The position numbers and the translations under genes were made by a program. The notes below the pieces were generated by a model. The model was not told the origin of the DNA, made no database searches, and worked only from the letters and a program-made list of their open reading frames with translations. This document shows, piece by piece, positions 16,315 through 25,912 of a stretch of DNA of 42,481 nt (position 1 is the first letter of the stretch; every line of letters begins with the position of its first letter). Source of the DNA: Roseibium limicola. GTDB lineage: Bacteria; Pseudomonadota; Alphaproteobacteria; Rhizobiales; Stappiaceae. The stretch is from positions 1-42,481 of the forward strand of contig NZ_JAFLNF010000013.1 in the NCBI RefSeq assembly GCF_017313085.1. The letters are read 5' to 3'.

Positions 16315-17118
16315 GTGACACAGACAGTGCAAATCAAAGACATGACATTCGACAAGGTCGAGATCGGCCCGGTCAATGTGCGAGTCTATCAAGGCGCTGA
16401 CTATGAAAAGTCCCCACCGGTGGTGATCTATTTTCACTCTGGCGCCTTTCTCGAAGAAGGACGCATGGACAGCGATGTTGCAACCGCTCTTGCCCAGACG
16501 GGTGCCATCGTCGTGATCCCTGATTTCAATGCCCCTCTGGGCGGCGTCTTCCCAAAACCGCTGGAAGTCGGGTTCTCGATCTTCAGCTATTTGGCAAAAA
16601 AGCGCGCCGGCCTCGGCAATCGCAAATCCCTTCTGCTGGTCGGCGGGGCCGAGTCGGGCGGCAATCTGGCCACCGCCATTGCACTCAAGGCGCGTGATTA
16701 CCGCGCCGATGAGCTGGATGGTCAGCTCCTGCTGTCGCCGTTGCTTGATCCCTACATGGGATCTCCTTCCATTCGCGAAGCTGCGACCGTCGGCATGAGA
16801 GACCGCTGGTCCGAGGGCTGGAGCCACTACCTCAGCGGCGGAGTTTGCCATCCCTACGCAGCGCCCGGCATCTGCTCGCGGCTTGCCGGAATCGCGCCCG
16901 CCCTTGTCGTGTCGTCGGTAGACGATCCTCTGCGCGATGAAACTGCGAACTACTCCCAAAAACTTAAAGATGCCGGCGTCAGAGTTCAGGATTTCGTCTT
17001 TCCGGCCGACGCCGGCTGGCCCTCCATCTATGGCGCAAAGTGTCCCCTGGCCGCCAATTGGCAAACTGGCCTCAACAGCCAATTCGCCAGCTTCGTAAAG
17101 TCAATCAGCATCCAGTGA
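16315..17118 (+). CDS. Alpha/beta-hydrolase-fold protein (HSL/Aes-like), catalytic His not found
   Basis: A 267-residue protein with the layout of the hormone-sensitive-lipase esterase family. The oxyanion segment is YFHSGAF (normally HGGGF), the nucleophile elbow is GGAESGGNLA with S114, and the acid residue is in SSVDDPLRDE (D204). Where the family has the catalytic His in an HGF-type motif, this protein reads FPADAGWPSIYG, and no His follows to the C-terminus. It may therefore be inactive or use another residue. The GTG at 16315 was chosen because AGGGA lies upstream and a longer reading frame would run through the LysR promoter; an ATG ten codons later is possible. It is followed after 57 bases by the RND genes and probably shares their transcript. 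Confidence 0.7.
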   Translation: MTQTVQIKDMTFDKVEIGPVNVRVYQGADYEKSPPVVIYFHSGAFLEEGRMDSDVATALAQTGAIVVIPDFNAPLGGVFPKPLEVGFSIFSYLAKKRAGLGNRKSLLLVGGAESGGNLATAIALKARDYRADELDGQLLLSPLLDPYMGSPSIREAATVGMRDRWSEGWSHYLSGGVCHPYAAPGICSRLAGIAPALVVSSVDDPLRDETANYSQKLKDAGVRVQDFVFPADAGWPSIYGAKCPLAANWQTGLNSQFASFVKSISIQ

Positions 17119-17175
17119 AGTTCGTTTGAAATTCAGCTTTTGAGCCCACCTCCCTGGGCCTCAAGGAGATAGAAA

Positions 17176-18366
17176 ATGTCATCAGGAAACACACGCCGCG
17201 TCCTTCTGGGCGCCGGCCTCAGCCTCGCTGTATCTGCAGGTGCAGCCGTTCTCCTGCTGGAACCACCGGTCAACGGTCCAGCTTCGGCTGCCAGCGAGCA
17301 AGCAGCACCACCGGCCATACCCGTCACCGTCGCCGATGTGAAAAGCCGCGCAATCACAGTCTGGCAGGAATTCTCCGGCCGTCTGGAGGCGGTCGACCGC
17401 ATTCAGTTGCGTTCACGCGTTGCCGGCGCAATCCAGTCGGTGGATTTCCGCGAAGGCTCTCTGGTGAAGGCCGGCGATCTGCTTTTCACCATTGACCCCG
17501 CCTCTTATGAAGCAGCGGTTGCCCAGCGCGAAGGCCAGGTTGCTTCGGCGCAGGCTCAGCTCAAGCTGGCAAACCTGGAACTGGATCGCGGCAATAAGCT
17601 CATCGGCGCACGGGCCATTTCCCAAAGCGCACTTGACCAGCGGCTCAATGCCTTTGCGGAAGCCAACGCCAATCTTCAAACCGCGGAAGCGGCCCTCACG
17701 TCGGCGAAGCTGGAGCTTGACTACACTAAGCTTACCGCGCCGATCAGCGGGCGTGTCGGCAAGATCGAAGTCACGGTCGGCAATCTGATTGCCGCAGGGC
17801 TCTCCTCACCGGTACTCACCACGCTGGTGTCCATTGACCCGATCTACGCAAGTTTCAATGTCAGCGAAGACATCGTTGCAAAAGCCCTTGCGGCATTGCC
17901 TGCCTCTGACGGGGCCCTGCCTCCGATTGAACAGATCCCGGTCGAGATCGGCACGTCTGCCGATGAAGGAACACCGATCAAGGGCAAACTGCAGCTCATC
18001 GACAACCAGGTCGATGCTGCCAGTGGCACGATCAGCGTGCGGGCAGTGTTCGACAACCCCGACAAGCGGCTGATCCCTGGGCAGTTTGTGCGCATTCGCC
18101 TGGGGGAACCAAATCCGCTGGAAAAGATCCTCATCAGCGAGCGCGCTGTCGGCACCGACCAGGACAAGAAGTTCGTCTATGTCGTCGATAGCGAAAACAA
18201 GGTCAGCTATCGCCCAGTGAAACTCGGACGGTCCGCGGAAGGCGAGCAGATCATCGAAAGCGGCCTGTCCTCCGGTGAGAGGATTGTGGTCAATGGCCTG
18301 CAGCGTATCCGCTCTGGTGCAGTGATCGATCCGCAGCCTGAAGACAAGGTCGCTGCCACCCAATAG
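17176..18366 (+). CDS. RND efflux periplasmic adaptor (membrane fusion protein)
   Basis: A 396-residue adaptor of the AcrA/MexA type. A hydrophobic N-terminal segment (about residues 8-27) has no lipobox Cys, so it is anchored by a helix or secreted rather than lipidated. In order come the barrel-sandwich half-motif QLRSRVAGAIQSVDFREGSLVKAGDLLF, an alpha-hairpin (about residues 115-190) with GARAISQSALDQRLNAF, the second lipoyl half LTAPISGRVGKIEVTVGN, the beta-barrel and the C-terminal membrane-proximal domain. It links the pump at 18497 to an outer-membrane channel, which is not encoded in this window. CAAGGAGATAGAAA precedes the ATG. Confidence 0.92.
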   Translation: MSSGNTRRVLLGAGLSLAVSAGAAVLLLEPPVNGPASAASEQAAPPAIPVTVADVKSRAITVWQEFSGRLEAVDRIQLRSRVAGAIQSVDFREGSLVKAGDLLFTIDPASYEAAVAQREGQVASAQAQLKLANLELDRGNKLIGARAISQSALDQRLNAFAEANANLQTAEAALTSAKLELDYTKLTAPISGRVGKIEVTVGNLIAAGLSSPVLTTLVSIDPIYASFNVSEDIVAKALAALPASDGALPPIEQIPVEIGTSADEGTPIKGKLQLIDNQVDAASGTISVRAVFDNPDKRLIPGQFVRIRLGEPNPLEKILISERAVGTDQDKKFVYVVDSENKVSYRPVKLGRSAEGEQIIESGLSSGERIVVNGLQRIRSGAVIDPQPEDKVAATQ

Positions 18367-18496
18367 TTCAGCATAGCTCTGGCGCCACGACGCCAGACGT
18401 CACGATCCAGAGACCCAACATGACGTGGCCGGCGGCGATCTTTTCCGCCGGACAGGAAATCTGTGTCTCGATATCAGCCCGAAGAGGCACCACGAA

Positions 18497-21400
18497 ATGA
18501 ACATCTCACGCTTTTTCGTCGACCGCCCGGTTTTTGCCGGTGTGCTATCGGTCCTCATCCTGGTCGCGGGTCTGCTTGGCCTCGGCTCCCTGCCGATCTC
18601 TGAATACCCGGAGGTCGTACCCCCCTCCATTGTGGTCCGCGCGACCTATCCGGGGGCAAACCCGAAGGTCATCGCGGAAACCGTGGCGACACCGCTGGAG
18701 GAACAGATCAACGGTGTCGAGGGCATGCTTTACATGTCCAGTCAGGCGACCTCCGACGGCGTCATGACCCTGACGGTGACCTTCCAGCTTGGCACCGATC
18801 CCGATCAGGCGCAGCAATTGGTCCAGAACCGCGTCTCGCAGGCAGAACCACGTCTGCCCGCAGAAGTGCGCGGCCTTGGCATCACCACGGTGAAAAGTTC
18901 CCCCGACCTGATGATGGTGGTCAACCTGACCTCCCCCAACGATCGGTATGACATCACCTATCTGCGCAACTATGCCGTTCTCAATATCAAGGACCGGCTG
19001 GCGCGCATTCAAGGTGTGGGACAGGTGCAGGTGTTCGGCTCGGGCGACTACTCCATGCGCGTCTGGGTCGATCCGCAAAAAGCCGCGGCCCACAATCTGG
19101 CGGCCAGTGACATCACGACGGCCATTCGCCAACAGAACGTACAGGCCGCCGCCGGGATCATTGGCGCGTCCCCGAGTCTTGCCGATGTCGACATGCAACT
19201 GAGTGTCAACGCTCAGGGCAGACTGCAGACCCCGGATGAGTTCGGCAACATCATCGTAAAGACCGGCGACACCGGTCAGGTGACCCGCCTGCGCGACGTG
19301 GCGCGCATTGAACTCGGCGCGGCAGACTACTCCTTGCGCTCATTGCTAGACGGCAAGTCGGCGGTCGCAATTCCGGTTTTCCAGGCGCCGGGGTCGAACG
19401 CCATCGCGATTTCCGATGCCGTGCTGGCGACCATGGACGAGCTGCAGGAAGTCATGCCGGAAGGCGTGAAATACGAGATTGTCTACGACACCACCAAGTT
19501 CGTGCGCGCTTCCATCGAGAAGGTGGTCGACACACTGCTTGAAGCGGTGCTGCTTGTGGTCATCGTGGTCATCCTGTTCCTGCAGACCTGGCGCGCTTCG
19601 ATCATTCCGCTGATTGCGGTTCCCATCTCCATCATCGGCACCTTCGGGGTGATGTATGTCTTCGGCTTCTCGATCAACGCTCTTAGCCTGTTCGGCCTGG
19701 TGCTGGCGATCGGGATCGTCGTCGATGACGCCATCGTCGTGGTGGAAAACGTCGAGCGAAACATTGAAAACGGCCTCAATCCACGCAACGCCACTTATCA
19801 GGCGATGAAGGAAGTCTCCGGGCCGATCATTGCAATCGCCCTGGTACTGGTTGCCGTCTTCGTGCCTCTGGCCTTCATCACCGGCTTGTCCGGACAGTTC
19901 TATCGCCAGTTCGCGCTGACCATCGCCATCTCGACAGTGATCTCGGCGATCAATTCCCTGACACTGTCGCCGGCTCTCGCCGCCCTTCTGCTGAAAGGCC
20001 ACGACGCGCCAAAGGACTTTTTGACGCGGGCAATGGACCGTCTGTTCGGTTGGTTCTTCCGTGGTTTCAATCGGGCATTCGGCAGTGGCTCCAATGCCTA
20101 TGGGCGTGGCGTTGGCGGGCTGTTGTCGCGCAAAAGCGTCGTCATGGCCGTCTACTTCGCGCTCGCAGGGGCGACCTATGTACTGTTCACCTCGGTGCCG
20201 GGCGGCTTTGTTCCTGCGCAGGACAAGCAGTATCTGATCGGCTTTGCCCAGCTGCCGGATGGGGCCACCCTCGACCGGACAGAAGACGTCATCAAGCGCA
20301 TGAGCGACATTGCGCTTGAGCAGCCGGGCGTGGAACACGCGATTGCCTTCCCGGGTCTGTCGATCAACGGGTTCACCAATTCCTCCAACGCCGGCATTGT
20401 CTTCGCTACTCTGGCGGACTTTGAGGACCGCACGACACCAGAGCTTTCCAGCAACGCCATCGCGATGCAGCTGAACCAAAAGTTCGGCTCCATCCAGGAT
20501 GCCTATATCGCCATGTTCTCCCCGCCCCCGGTTCAGGGGCTAGGAACCACCGGCGGCTTCAAGCTGCAAATCGAGGATCGGGCTGGTCTCGGCTATTCGG
20601 CACTGGATGCCGCCAAGACCGCCTTCCTGACCAAAGCCTATCAGACACCTGAACTGGCCGGGCTTTTCTCCAGCTTCCAGATCAACGTTCCGCAGCTTTA
20701 TGCGGATCTGGATCGCACCAAGGCCGAGCAGCTCGGGGTGTCCGTCACCGATGTCTTCGAGACGCTGCAGATCTATCTCGGGTCTCTGTATGTGAATGAC
20801 TTCAATGCCTTTGGCCGCACCTACAGTGTTCGGGTACAGGCAGATGCGAAGTTCCGGGCACACGCGGAAGACATAGGACGGCTCAAGGTCCGCTCGGCAA
20901 ATGGGCAGATGATCCCGCTTTCGGCCCTTTTGAAAGTGGAAGCCACCACCGGGCCGGAGCGCGCAACCCGCTACAACGGTTTCTTCGCGGCAGACGTGAA
21001 CGGCGGCCCTGCCCCAGGTTTCTCGTCAGGCCAGGCCCAGGCCGCTGTCGAGCAGATCGCCGCAGAAACCCTACCCAAGGGGATCAGCTTTGAATGGACG
21101 GATCTGACCTATCAGCAGATCCTGGCGGGCAGCTCCGGGTTCATCGTCTTCCCGCTGGCTTTGCTGCTGGTCTATCTGGTGCTTGCCGCCCAGTACGAAA
21201 GCCTGACCTTGCCCATTGCAATCATCATGATTGTACCGATGGGGGTGCTTGCTGCGCTGACAGGGGTCTGGCTGACAGCTGGCGACAACAACATCTTCAC
21301 CCAGATCGGCTTGGTCGTGCTGGTCGGGCTCTCGGCGAAAAACGCCATCCTGATCGTCGAGTTTGCCCGCGAGCTCGAGTTCTCCGGCCGCACACCGGGC

Positions 21401-21670
21401 GAGGCGGCCATTGAAGCCAGTCGCCTGCGCCTGCGCCCGATCCTGATGACTTCTCTGGCCTTCATCATGGGTGTCATGCCGCTGGTCATCTCGACCGGCG
21501 CCGGGGCGGAGATGCGCGTCGCGATGGGTGTTGCCGTGTTCTCCGGCATGATTGGTGTCACATTCTTCGGCATCTTCATGACCCCGGTCTTCTACGTGCT
21601 GATCCGGCGCCTTGCCGGCAATCGCCCGTTGATCCAGCACGGTCAAACTGAAGACCTGCAGCAGGCCTAA
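18497..21670 (+). CDS. RND multidrug efflux pump permease (HAE1 family)
   Basis: A 1057-residue inner-membrane pump of the AcrB/MexB type. It begins MNISRFFVDRPVFAGVLSVL and continues LPISEYPEVVPPSIVV. The proton-relay pair is in TM4 (GIVVDDAIVVVENVERN) and the matching Lys in TM10 (LVGLSAKNAILIVEFA). Two large periplasmic loops and twelve membrane segments are present at normal length, so the gene looks intact. The ATG at 18497 gives the standard N-terminus; an earlier in-frame start adds 24 unrelated residues. It should export hydrophobic or amphipathic compounds together with the adaptor and an outer-membrane factor encoded elsewhere. A strong terminator follows. Confidence 0.95.
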   Translation: MNISRFFVDRPVFAGVLSVLILVAGLLGLGSLPISEYPEVVPPSIVVRATYPGANPKVIAETVATPLEEQINGVEGMLYMSSQATSDGVMTLTVTFQLGTDPDQAQQLVQNRVSQAEPRLPAEVRGLGITTVKSSPDLMMVVNLTSPNDRYDITYLRNYAVLNIKDRLARIQGVGQVQVFGSGDYSMRVWVDPQKAAAHNLAASDITTAIRQQNVQAAAGIIGASPSLADVDMQLSVNAQGRLQTPDEFGNIIVKTGDTGQVTRLRDVARIELGAADYSLRSLLDGKSAVAIPVFQAPGSNAIAISDAVLATMDELQEVMPEGVKYEIVYDTTKFVRASIEKVVDTLLEAVLLVVIVVILFLQTWRASIIPLIAVPISIIGTFGVMYVFGFSINALSLFGLVLAIGIVVDDAIVVVENVERNIENGLNPRNATYQAMKEVSGPIIAIALVLVAVFVPLAFITGLSGQFYRQFALTIAISTVISAINSLTLSPALAALLLKGHDAPKDFLTRAMDRLFGWFFRGFNRAFGSGSNAYGRGVGGLLSRKSVVMAVYFALAGATYVLFTSVPGGFVPAQDKQYLIGFAQLPDGATLDRTEDVIKRMSDIALEQPGVEHAIAFPGLSINGFTNSSNAGIVFATLADFEDRTTPELSSNAIAMQLNQKFGSIQDAYIAMFSPPPVQGLGTTGGFKLQIEDRAGLGYSALDAAKTAFLTKAYQTPELAGLFSSFQINVPQLYADLDRTKAEQLGVSVTDVFETLQIYLGSLYVNDFNAFGRTYSVRVQADAKFRAHAEDIGRLKVRSANGQMIPLSALLKVEATTGPERATRYNGFFAADVNGGPAPGFSSGQAQAAVEQIAAETLPKGISFEWTDLTYQQILAGSSGFIVFPLALLLVYLVLAAQYESLTLPIAIIMIVPMGVLAALTGVWLTAGDNNIFTQIGLVVLVGLSAKNAILIVEFARELEFSGRTPGEAAIEASRLRLRPILMTSLAFIMGVMPLVISTGAGAEMRVAMGVAVFSGMIGVTFFGIFMTPVFYVLIRRLAGNRPLIQHGQTEDLQQA

Positions 21671-21678
21671 AAAACAAG

Positions 21679-21712
21679 AGGCCAGCCAATCCCCCCGATT
21701 GGCTGGCCTTTT
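21679..21712 (+). terminator. Strong terminator after the RND pump gene
   Basis: A perfect 13-bp stem (21679-21691 with 21697-21709) closes a 5-base C loop, flanked by an A-run upstream and TTTTAAAA downstream. It is symmetrical enough to act for the convergent aldolase operon as well. Confidence 0.9.
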
Positions 21713-21777
21713 AAAACCGCTTATTCAAGCGCATATAGACGTCTCAAGCTGGCATGTTGCCTGGACCTGAGCCTTAA

Positions 21778-21793
21778 GCCGTATAAATGCGGC
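21778..21793 (-). terminator. Weak hairpin after the aldolase gene
   Basis: GCCGTAT and ATGCGGC form a short stem with one G-T pair, just downstream of the aldolase stop on the minus strand. There is no good T-run, so it is a poor terminator candidate; the 13-bp hairpin further on may do the work. Confidence 0.25.
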
Positions 21794-21800
21794 ACTAAAA

Positions 21801-22466
21801 TCAGGTTGTTTTCAACCCGTAGTTCTTCACCGCGCCAAGCACTGCGCCGATCTCGTCGTCGCCGAGGATATGGGGCGTGCCTATGGTTCTGCTGAGGATA
21901 TAGGCTTTGGCGAGGACTTCCAGTTCCTCCAGGCGCCAAAGGCCCTTCTCCAGCGTTTCACCCACAACGACTGCACCGTGGTTGGCCATCAGACAACCGC
22001 TGCGCTCCCGCATCGTGTTGGTGACGTCATCGGCCAGATCTTCGCTGCCAAACAGGGAATAGCCGGCAAGAGGCACGGAGTTACCGCCGAAAATCGCGAT
22101 CATATAGTGACAGGCCGGGATTTCCTCACGGTTGATCGCCAACGCGGTGCAATGAACCGGATGGGCATGAACCACGGCATGCATCTCGGGCTTGGCCCGC
22201 AGCAACGCCAGATGAAACTGCCATTCCGTCGACGGCGGGAAGTCGCCCTCCGGATCCCCCTTCCCGTCGATGGGCATGGAAACCAGCATCTCCGGTGTCA
22301 TGCGATCATAAGGAACACCTGACGGCGTGATGAGCATCCGGTCGCCGGCTCTGGCGGAAATATTGCCGGAGGTCCCCTGATTGATGCCGCGCCGGTTCAT
22401 CTCGATGCAGGTGTCAATAATGGATTGACGCAGTTCAAGGGTATCGGAGTAAGGGGTTTTAAGCAT
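21801..22466 (-). CDS. Class II aldolase (FucA-like), predicted 5-methylthioribulose/5-deoxyribulose-1-phosphate aldolase
   Basis: A 221-residue zinc aldolase of the L-fuculose-1-phosphate family. Family motifs in order are GTSGNISAR, LITPSGVPYD (phosphate binding), STEWQFHLALL, HAVVHAHPVHCTALA (zinc His pair) and CLMANHGAVVVG (third zinc His). General members cleave ketose-1-phosphates to dihydroxyacetone phosphate and an aldehyde. The neighbours are MtnK and MtnA, so the likely substrate is 5-methylthioribulose-1-phosphate, giving DHAP and methylthioacetaldehyde, or 5-deoxyribulose-1-phosphate, giving DHAP and acetaldehyde. That is the aldolase step (Ald2) of the DHAP shunt. The ATG at 22466 overlaps the SorC gene by eight bases; a longer in-frame start lies deep inside that gene. 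It is the last gene of the operon. Confidence 0.85.
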   Translation of the reverse strand: MLKTPYSDTLELRQSIIDTCIEMNRRGINQGTSGNISARAGDRMLITPSGVPYDRMTPEMLVSMPIDGKGDPEGDFPPSTEWQFHLALLRAKPEMHAVVHAHPVHCTALAINREEIPACHYMIAIFGGNSVPLAGYSLFGSEDLADDVTNTMRERSGCLMANHGAVVVGETLEKGLWRLEELEVLAKAYILSRTIGTPHILGDDEIGAVLGAVKNYGLKTT

Positions 22467-23466
22467 CGTTTTCACACGCAAGGTTGAGCATTTCGGTCGC
22501 TGTCTGGGAACAGGTGGCAAGGTGAGTGGTGAAACCGCCACGGATTGCGGCCAGCATCGATGCCGCCCGGTCCGGACCGGACCCGACAAGCAGCCCCATG
22601 TCCTTGTGCCGCATCTGGTCGAGCGTGACGGAGATCATGCGGTCCTCGATGTCGAGATTGAGACCCTGGCCATCGCGGTCAATGAGGCGGCCGCAAATCA
22701 CGCCGATGGCGCCGCGCTCGGCGCAGGGGCCAACTTCGGAACGATCCAGCAAGCCGGTGTGGACCACATGGCTTTCTTCCTTGCAGGTGCCGCAGGCAAA
22801 AATGGTCTTGTTGCAGGAGGCAACCGCCTCGAGCTGCATCCGGATAACAGGCTCCTGTTTCAGCCGATCCACCAGGCTCTTGTCGGAGAGCAGCAACGGC
22901 ACGTGAAGGTTGACGCAATGCGCGCCATAGCGGCGCGCAAGGGTGGCGGAACAGGTTTCTGCCGCAAAGCCCAGAGCTGCCGGGCGCGAGCCGACGAGCT
23001 GAACCACAGTCAACTCATCCAATGAGAGACGCGGCGCTGCCTCCGCAACCCGGTAAACCGTCTCGCCCCAGGCAACGCCAAGACGGTCGCCCGGCTCCAG
23101 CAAGCTCGGCAGCCAGTCGGCAACGACACGGGTGACCCGGTCAAGCGACTGCTCCGGCCCGTCCGGGGAGGACGGAACGACCACCGCGTCCTTTAGACCG
23201 AAGGTGTCGACAAGCCTCCGCGCCAGATCCTGATCACGGAAGATATTGCTGTCGAGCGTGATCCGGACATAGTCCCGCTTGCGGGCCTCAGACAGATAGT
23301 TGACCACCGTTGCGCGCGAGATCCCGAGCCGCTCGGCGATCTCGTTCTGGTTCATGCCTTCCTGATAGTAACACCAGGTGACCTCAATGATCGCTTCGTC
23401 CTGGGAGCGGGCGCGGACAACCGCCCGCCCCTCTGCCGCTCGGGACTTGCTCGGACCTGGTGTCAT
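22459..23466 (-). CDS. SorC-family transcriptional regulator
   Basis: A 335-residue sugar-responsive regulator. The N-terminal helix-turn-helix is in [20 protein letters not shown] and [20 protein letters not shown], typical of SorC/DeoR-like proteins. The rest (about residues 80-330) is the SorC sugar-phosphate-binding domain with [19 protein letters not shown] and [20 protein letters not shown]. Such proteins sense a phosphorylated sugar from the pathway they control; here methylthioribose-1-phosphate or the ribulose phosphate is a likely effector. The start overlaps the mtnA stop by four bases and its end overlaps the aldolase start, so it is embedded in the enzyme operon. The two dyads at 25872-25912 are the best candidates for its binding sites. 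Confidence 0.87.
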   Translation of the reverse strand: MTPGPSKSRAAEGRAVVRARSQDEAIIEVTWCYYQEGMNQNEIAERLGISRATVVNYLSEARKRDYVRITLDSNIFRDQDLARRLVDTFGLKDAVVVPSSPDGPEQSLDRVTRVVADWLPSLLEPGDRLGVAWGETVYRVAEAAPRLSLDELTVVQLVGSRPAALGFAAETCSATLARRYGAHCVNLHVPLLLSDKSLVDRLKQEPVIRMQLEAVASCNKTIFACGTCKEESHVVHTGLLDRSEVGPCAERGAIGVICGRLIDRDGQGLNLDIEDRMISVTLDQMRHKDMGLLVGSGPDRAASMLAAIRGGFTTHLATCSQTATEMLNLACENDA

Positions 23467-24572
23467 GCGCTCTTGGCCACCTCAGCGAGGTCCGGGAAAA
23501 GGCCAGCAAGACCTTCTCGGCTTGCCTCGCAGACACCGCGTTCGGTGATAAGTCCGGTCACCAGATGGTTGGGCGTTACATCGAAGGCCATGTTGCCGCC
23601 GGGTGTTCCATCCGGGGTGACCTGAACCTGGACGATTTTTCCATCTTCGTTGCGACCCTGAATGTGGGTCACTTCGCGGCCATCACGCTCTTCGATCGGA
23701 ATTTCCGCCACGCCATCATCGACGGCCCAGTCGATTGTCGGAGAGGGCAGCGCCACATAAAAGGGAACATTGTTCGCCTGTGCGGCCAAAGCTTTCAGAT
23801 AGGTACCGATCTTGTTGCAGACATCGCCGCGCCGAGTGGTACGGTCGGTACCGACGATGACCAGATCAACCTGGCCGTGCTGCATCAGATGCCCACCGGC
23901 ATTGTCGGTAATATAAGTGTGCGGAATTCCGTGGCTGCCGAGCTCCCAGGACGTCAGTGCACCCTGGTTGCGGGGCCGGGTTTCATCCACCCAGACATGG
24001 ATCGGGATACCTGCATCATGGGCATGATACATCGGACTGGTTGCTGTGCCCCAGTCGACGGTCGCGATCCAGCCGGCATTGCAATGGGTCAGAATCCGCA
24101 CCGGCTCGCCGGGCTTCTTGGTGGCAGCGATCTTGCGGATGATCTCCAGACCATTGAGCCCGATGTTGCGACAGATTTCGACATCTTCATCAGACATTTC
24201 GTGGGCAAGCTTGAGCGCTGCCTTGGCACGTTCCGCCTCGGGCAGGGATTTCAGCCGCGTCCGGCAGCGTGTCAAGGCCCAGCGCAGGTTGATGGCAGTC
24301 GGGCGGGTCTTGTCGAGAAACTCCCACGTTTCATCAAGATGCTGATCGGACGGATCAATCTTTGCAGCGAGCGCCATGCCGTAAGCGGCGGTCGCGCCAA
24401 TCAGTGGCGCCCCGCGCACGCGCATCTCGACGATTGCATCGGCAAAGTCCTGCAAGGTATCGACCTGCTGAATGCGGAACTCATGGGGAAGCCAGCGCTG
24501 ATCGATGATCTGCAAAGCCTTCTTGTCATCATCCCACCAAAGGGAGCGGTAATGTGTGCCGTTGACCTTCAT
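23463..24572 (-). CDS. mtnA: 5-methylthioribose-1-phosphate isomerase (MtnA)
   Basis: A 369-residue member of the MtnA/eIF2B-alpha-like isomerase family. Diagnostic text is [37 protein letters not shown] with catalytic Cys C164, [14 protein letters not shown], and [19 protein letters not shown] with catalytic Asp D243. These positions are close to Cys160 and Asp240 of the B. subtilis enzyme. It converts 5-methylthioribose-1-phosphate to 5-methylthioribulose-1-phosphate and may also take the 5-deoxyribose analogue. The ATG overlaps the mtnK stop by four bases. The pairing with a kinase and an aldolase, without the MtnB/C/D enzymes of the universal methionine salvage pathway, points to the DHAP shunt. 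Confidence 0.93.
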   Translation of the reverse strand: MKVNGTHYRSLWWDDDKKALQIIDQRWLPHEFRIQQVDTLQDFADAIVEMRVRGAPLIGATAAYGMALAAKIDPSDQHLDETWEFLDKTRPTAINLRWALTRCRTRLKSLPEAERAKAALKLAHEMSDEDVEICRNIGLNGLEIIRKIAATKKPGEPVRILTHCNAGWIATVDWGTATSPMYHAHDAGIPIHVWVDETRPRNQGALTSWELGSHGIPHTYITDNAGGHLMQHGQVDLVIVGTDRTTRRGDVCNKIGTYLKALAAQANNVPFYVALPSPTIDWAVDDGVAEIPIEERDGREVTHIQGRNEDGKIVQVQVTPDGTPGGNMAFDVTPNHLVTGLITERGVCEASREGLAGLFPDLAEVAKSA

Positions 24573-25843
24573 AGGATGTCCTTTGCATTGAATTCGCGTG
24601 CGATGCCAAGAAGCGTCGCGGTTGAGCCGAAGGTATCTGCTTCGAGTATCAGTTTGGCGCCCATGGCCAGATTGCGAGCTTCAAGGCGAGCCTTTTGAGC
24701 CTCGTCCTCGATCTCCTCGAAATCCGCATTGTGAGCGAGAGACAGGGTGCGTCGATGCATCTCGATACCGCAGAAAACAATTGCATCGCGTCTGACCTCC
24801 GCCAGAAGCTCAAGGCAGATGCCTTCAGATGATTGGCCCTGGTCCTCGAACAGGGCAGCGGGATACAGCATACCGGTGCGCTCGATTTTCCAGAGCATCT
24901 GGAATTCGGCCTCGAAACTCGCAAGGGTTTCGTCGATCACCGTCAGGATCCACTCCTGATAGTCACCGAGCCGCTCCACCGTGCGGTGCGCCGGCTGGCT
25001 CAGATACGCCATCAGGAAGTTGGCAACCAGCATGCCAATGTCGAACCCCAGAGGCCCGTACTGCGCGAACTCCGGATCGATGACCCGGCTTTCTGTTTGC
25101 GTTGACATGATCGATCCGCTGTGAAGATCTCCGTGCACCATCGTCTCAGTGTTTGAGGCGAACTTCATCAGCATCCGCTGCACGCGGGCTTTCAGACGGG
25201 TATCTGCGCGCAGATCCGCAACCACCGGATCAAGCGCTGCGGTGTGGTGATTCATCTCGGCGTCGAAGTAGGGATCCGTGAACACCAGCGCTTCGGTAAT
25301 TGCCGGAATCGCAACATTGCCTGCAAAGGTACCGACATCCTTCTTCTTGTCGGCACTCTTCATCGACAACTCGGAACCGCGGAAGGCGGTGCGGGCGCAG
25401 AATTTTCCGAGAAAGTCGCCCAGTCCTTCGACCTTCTCACCGTCAATCAACTTCCGCCGCAGGATCTTGTGGGGCGCCAGAAACTCCATCACGATGAGCG
25501 CCTGATCGTTGTCAAAATAATAGACTTCGGGCACCGAACCGGGATCGCGCTGCGCCTGCCGAACGAGGGCATGGTTTTCGAAGAACGCGCGGTAGAGCGG
25601 CAGCGGCCAGCTGTCGCCGACCAGCCGGACATACGGCAACGCCTGCTTGACAATGACGGTGCCGCGGCTGCCCTCGACGATGAAGACGAGATTGAGGTTC
25701 CCGTCCCCGACCTCGCGCACCGTCCATTCGGCCGGATCGGATCCGACCCGTTCGGCGATTGCGGGAACGGCGGAGAGCCGTTGAGCGAGCGTCTCAGGAG
25801 ACAGCGGCTCATATTGTGAATTTTGCGGGTCTGGCTTGGCCAT
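24569..25843 (-). CDS. mtnK: 5-methylthioribose kinase (MtnK)
   Basis: A 424-residue kinase of the aminoglycoside-phosphotransferase-like fold. The nucleotide loop is [11 protein letters not shown] (about residues 44-54), the phosphate-binding Lys is in [11 protein letters not shown] (K66), and the catalytic loop is HGDLHSGSI (residues 237-245, D239), a hallmark of methylthioribose kinase. The metal-binding segment is [10 protein letters not shown] (DPE at 256-258). It phosphorylates 5-methylthioribose at O1 with ATP. GGAGGAAAG precedes the ATG. It is the first gene of the mtnK-mtnA-sorC-aldolase operon and is divergent from the ribose-type importer, so the sugar is probably taken up from outside and trapped by phosphorylation. 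Confidence 0.93.
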   Translation of the reverse strand: MAKPDPQNSQYEPLSPETLAQRLSAVPAIAERVGSDPAEWTVREVGDGNLNLVFIVEGSRGTVIVKQALPYVRLVGDSWPLPLYRAFFENHALVRQAQRDPGSVPEVYYFDNDQALIVMEFLAPHKILRRKLIDGEKVEGLGDFLGKFCARTAFRGSELSMKSADKKKDVGTFAGNVAIPAITEALVFTDPYFDAEMNHHTAALDPVVADLRADTRLKARVQRMLMKFASNTETMVHGDLHSGSIMSTQTESRVIDPEFAQYGPLGFDIGMLVANFLMAYLSQPAHRTVERLGDYQEWILTVIDETLASFEAEFQMLWKIERTGMLYPAALFEDQGQSSEGICLELLAEVRRDAIVFCGIEMHRRTLSLAHNADFEEIEDEAQKARLEARNLAMGAKLILEADTFGSTATLLGIAREFNAKDIL

Positions 25844-25871
25844 GTTGATTATCTTTCCTCCCGATTTGTCC

Positions 25872-25894
25872 TGAATAAAAGACAGACTTATTCA
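25872..25894. promoter_or_regulatory. Candidate SorC operator 1
   Basis: TGAATAA-N9-TTATTCA is a dyad with perfect 7-base arms, 28 bases upstream of mtnK. It is the longest perfect dyad noted in the divergent region and is suited to control the kinase operon. Confidence 0.5.
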
Positions 25895-25897
25895 AAA

Positions 25898-25912
25898 GTC
25901 AACTGCATTGAC
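25898..25912. promoter_or_regulatory. Candidate operator 2, overlapping the importer promoter
   Basis: GTCAA-CTGCA-TTGAC is a 15-base dyad whose right arm is part of the TTGACA box of the importer promoter. A protein bound here would block polymerase. Confidence 0.5.

Noticed and set aside
19346..20479. Minus-strand frame inside the RND pump gene
   Set aside because: It is antisense to the conserved RND proton-relay region and shows no domain of its own.
21801..22466. Plain L-fuculose-1-phosphate aldolase of fucose catabolism
   Set aside because: No fucose isomerase or fuculokinase is present, while kinase and isomerase of methylthioribose metabolism are in the same operon. The family call is kept but not the fucose role.
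23463..24572. Annotation as a general eIF2B-like protein or ribose-1,5-bisphosphate isomerase
   Set aside because: The LTHCNAG and GTDR motifs and the neighbouring MtnK support methylthioribose-1-phosphate isomerase; no RuBisCO-type AMP pathway genes are near.
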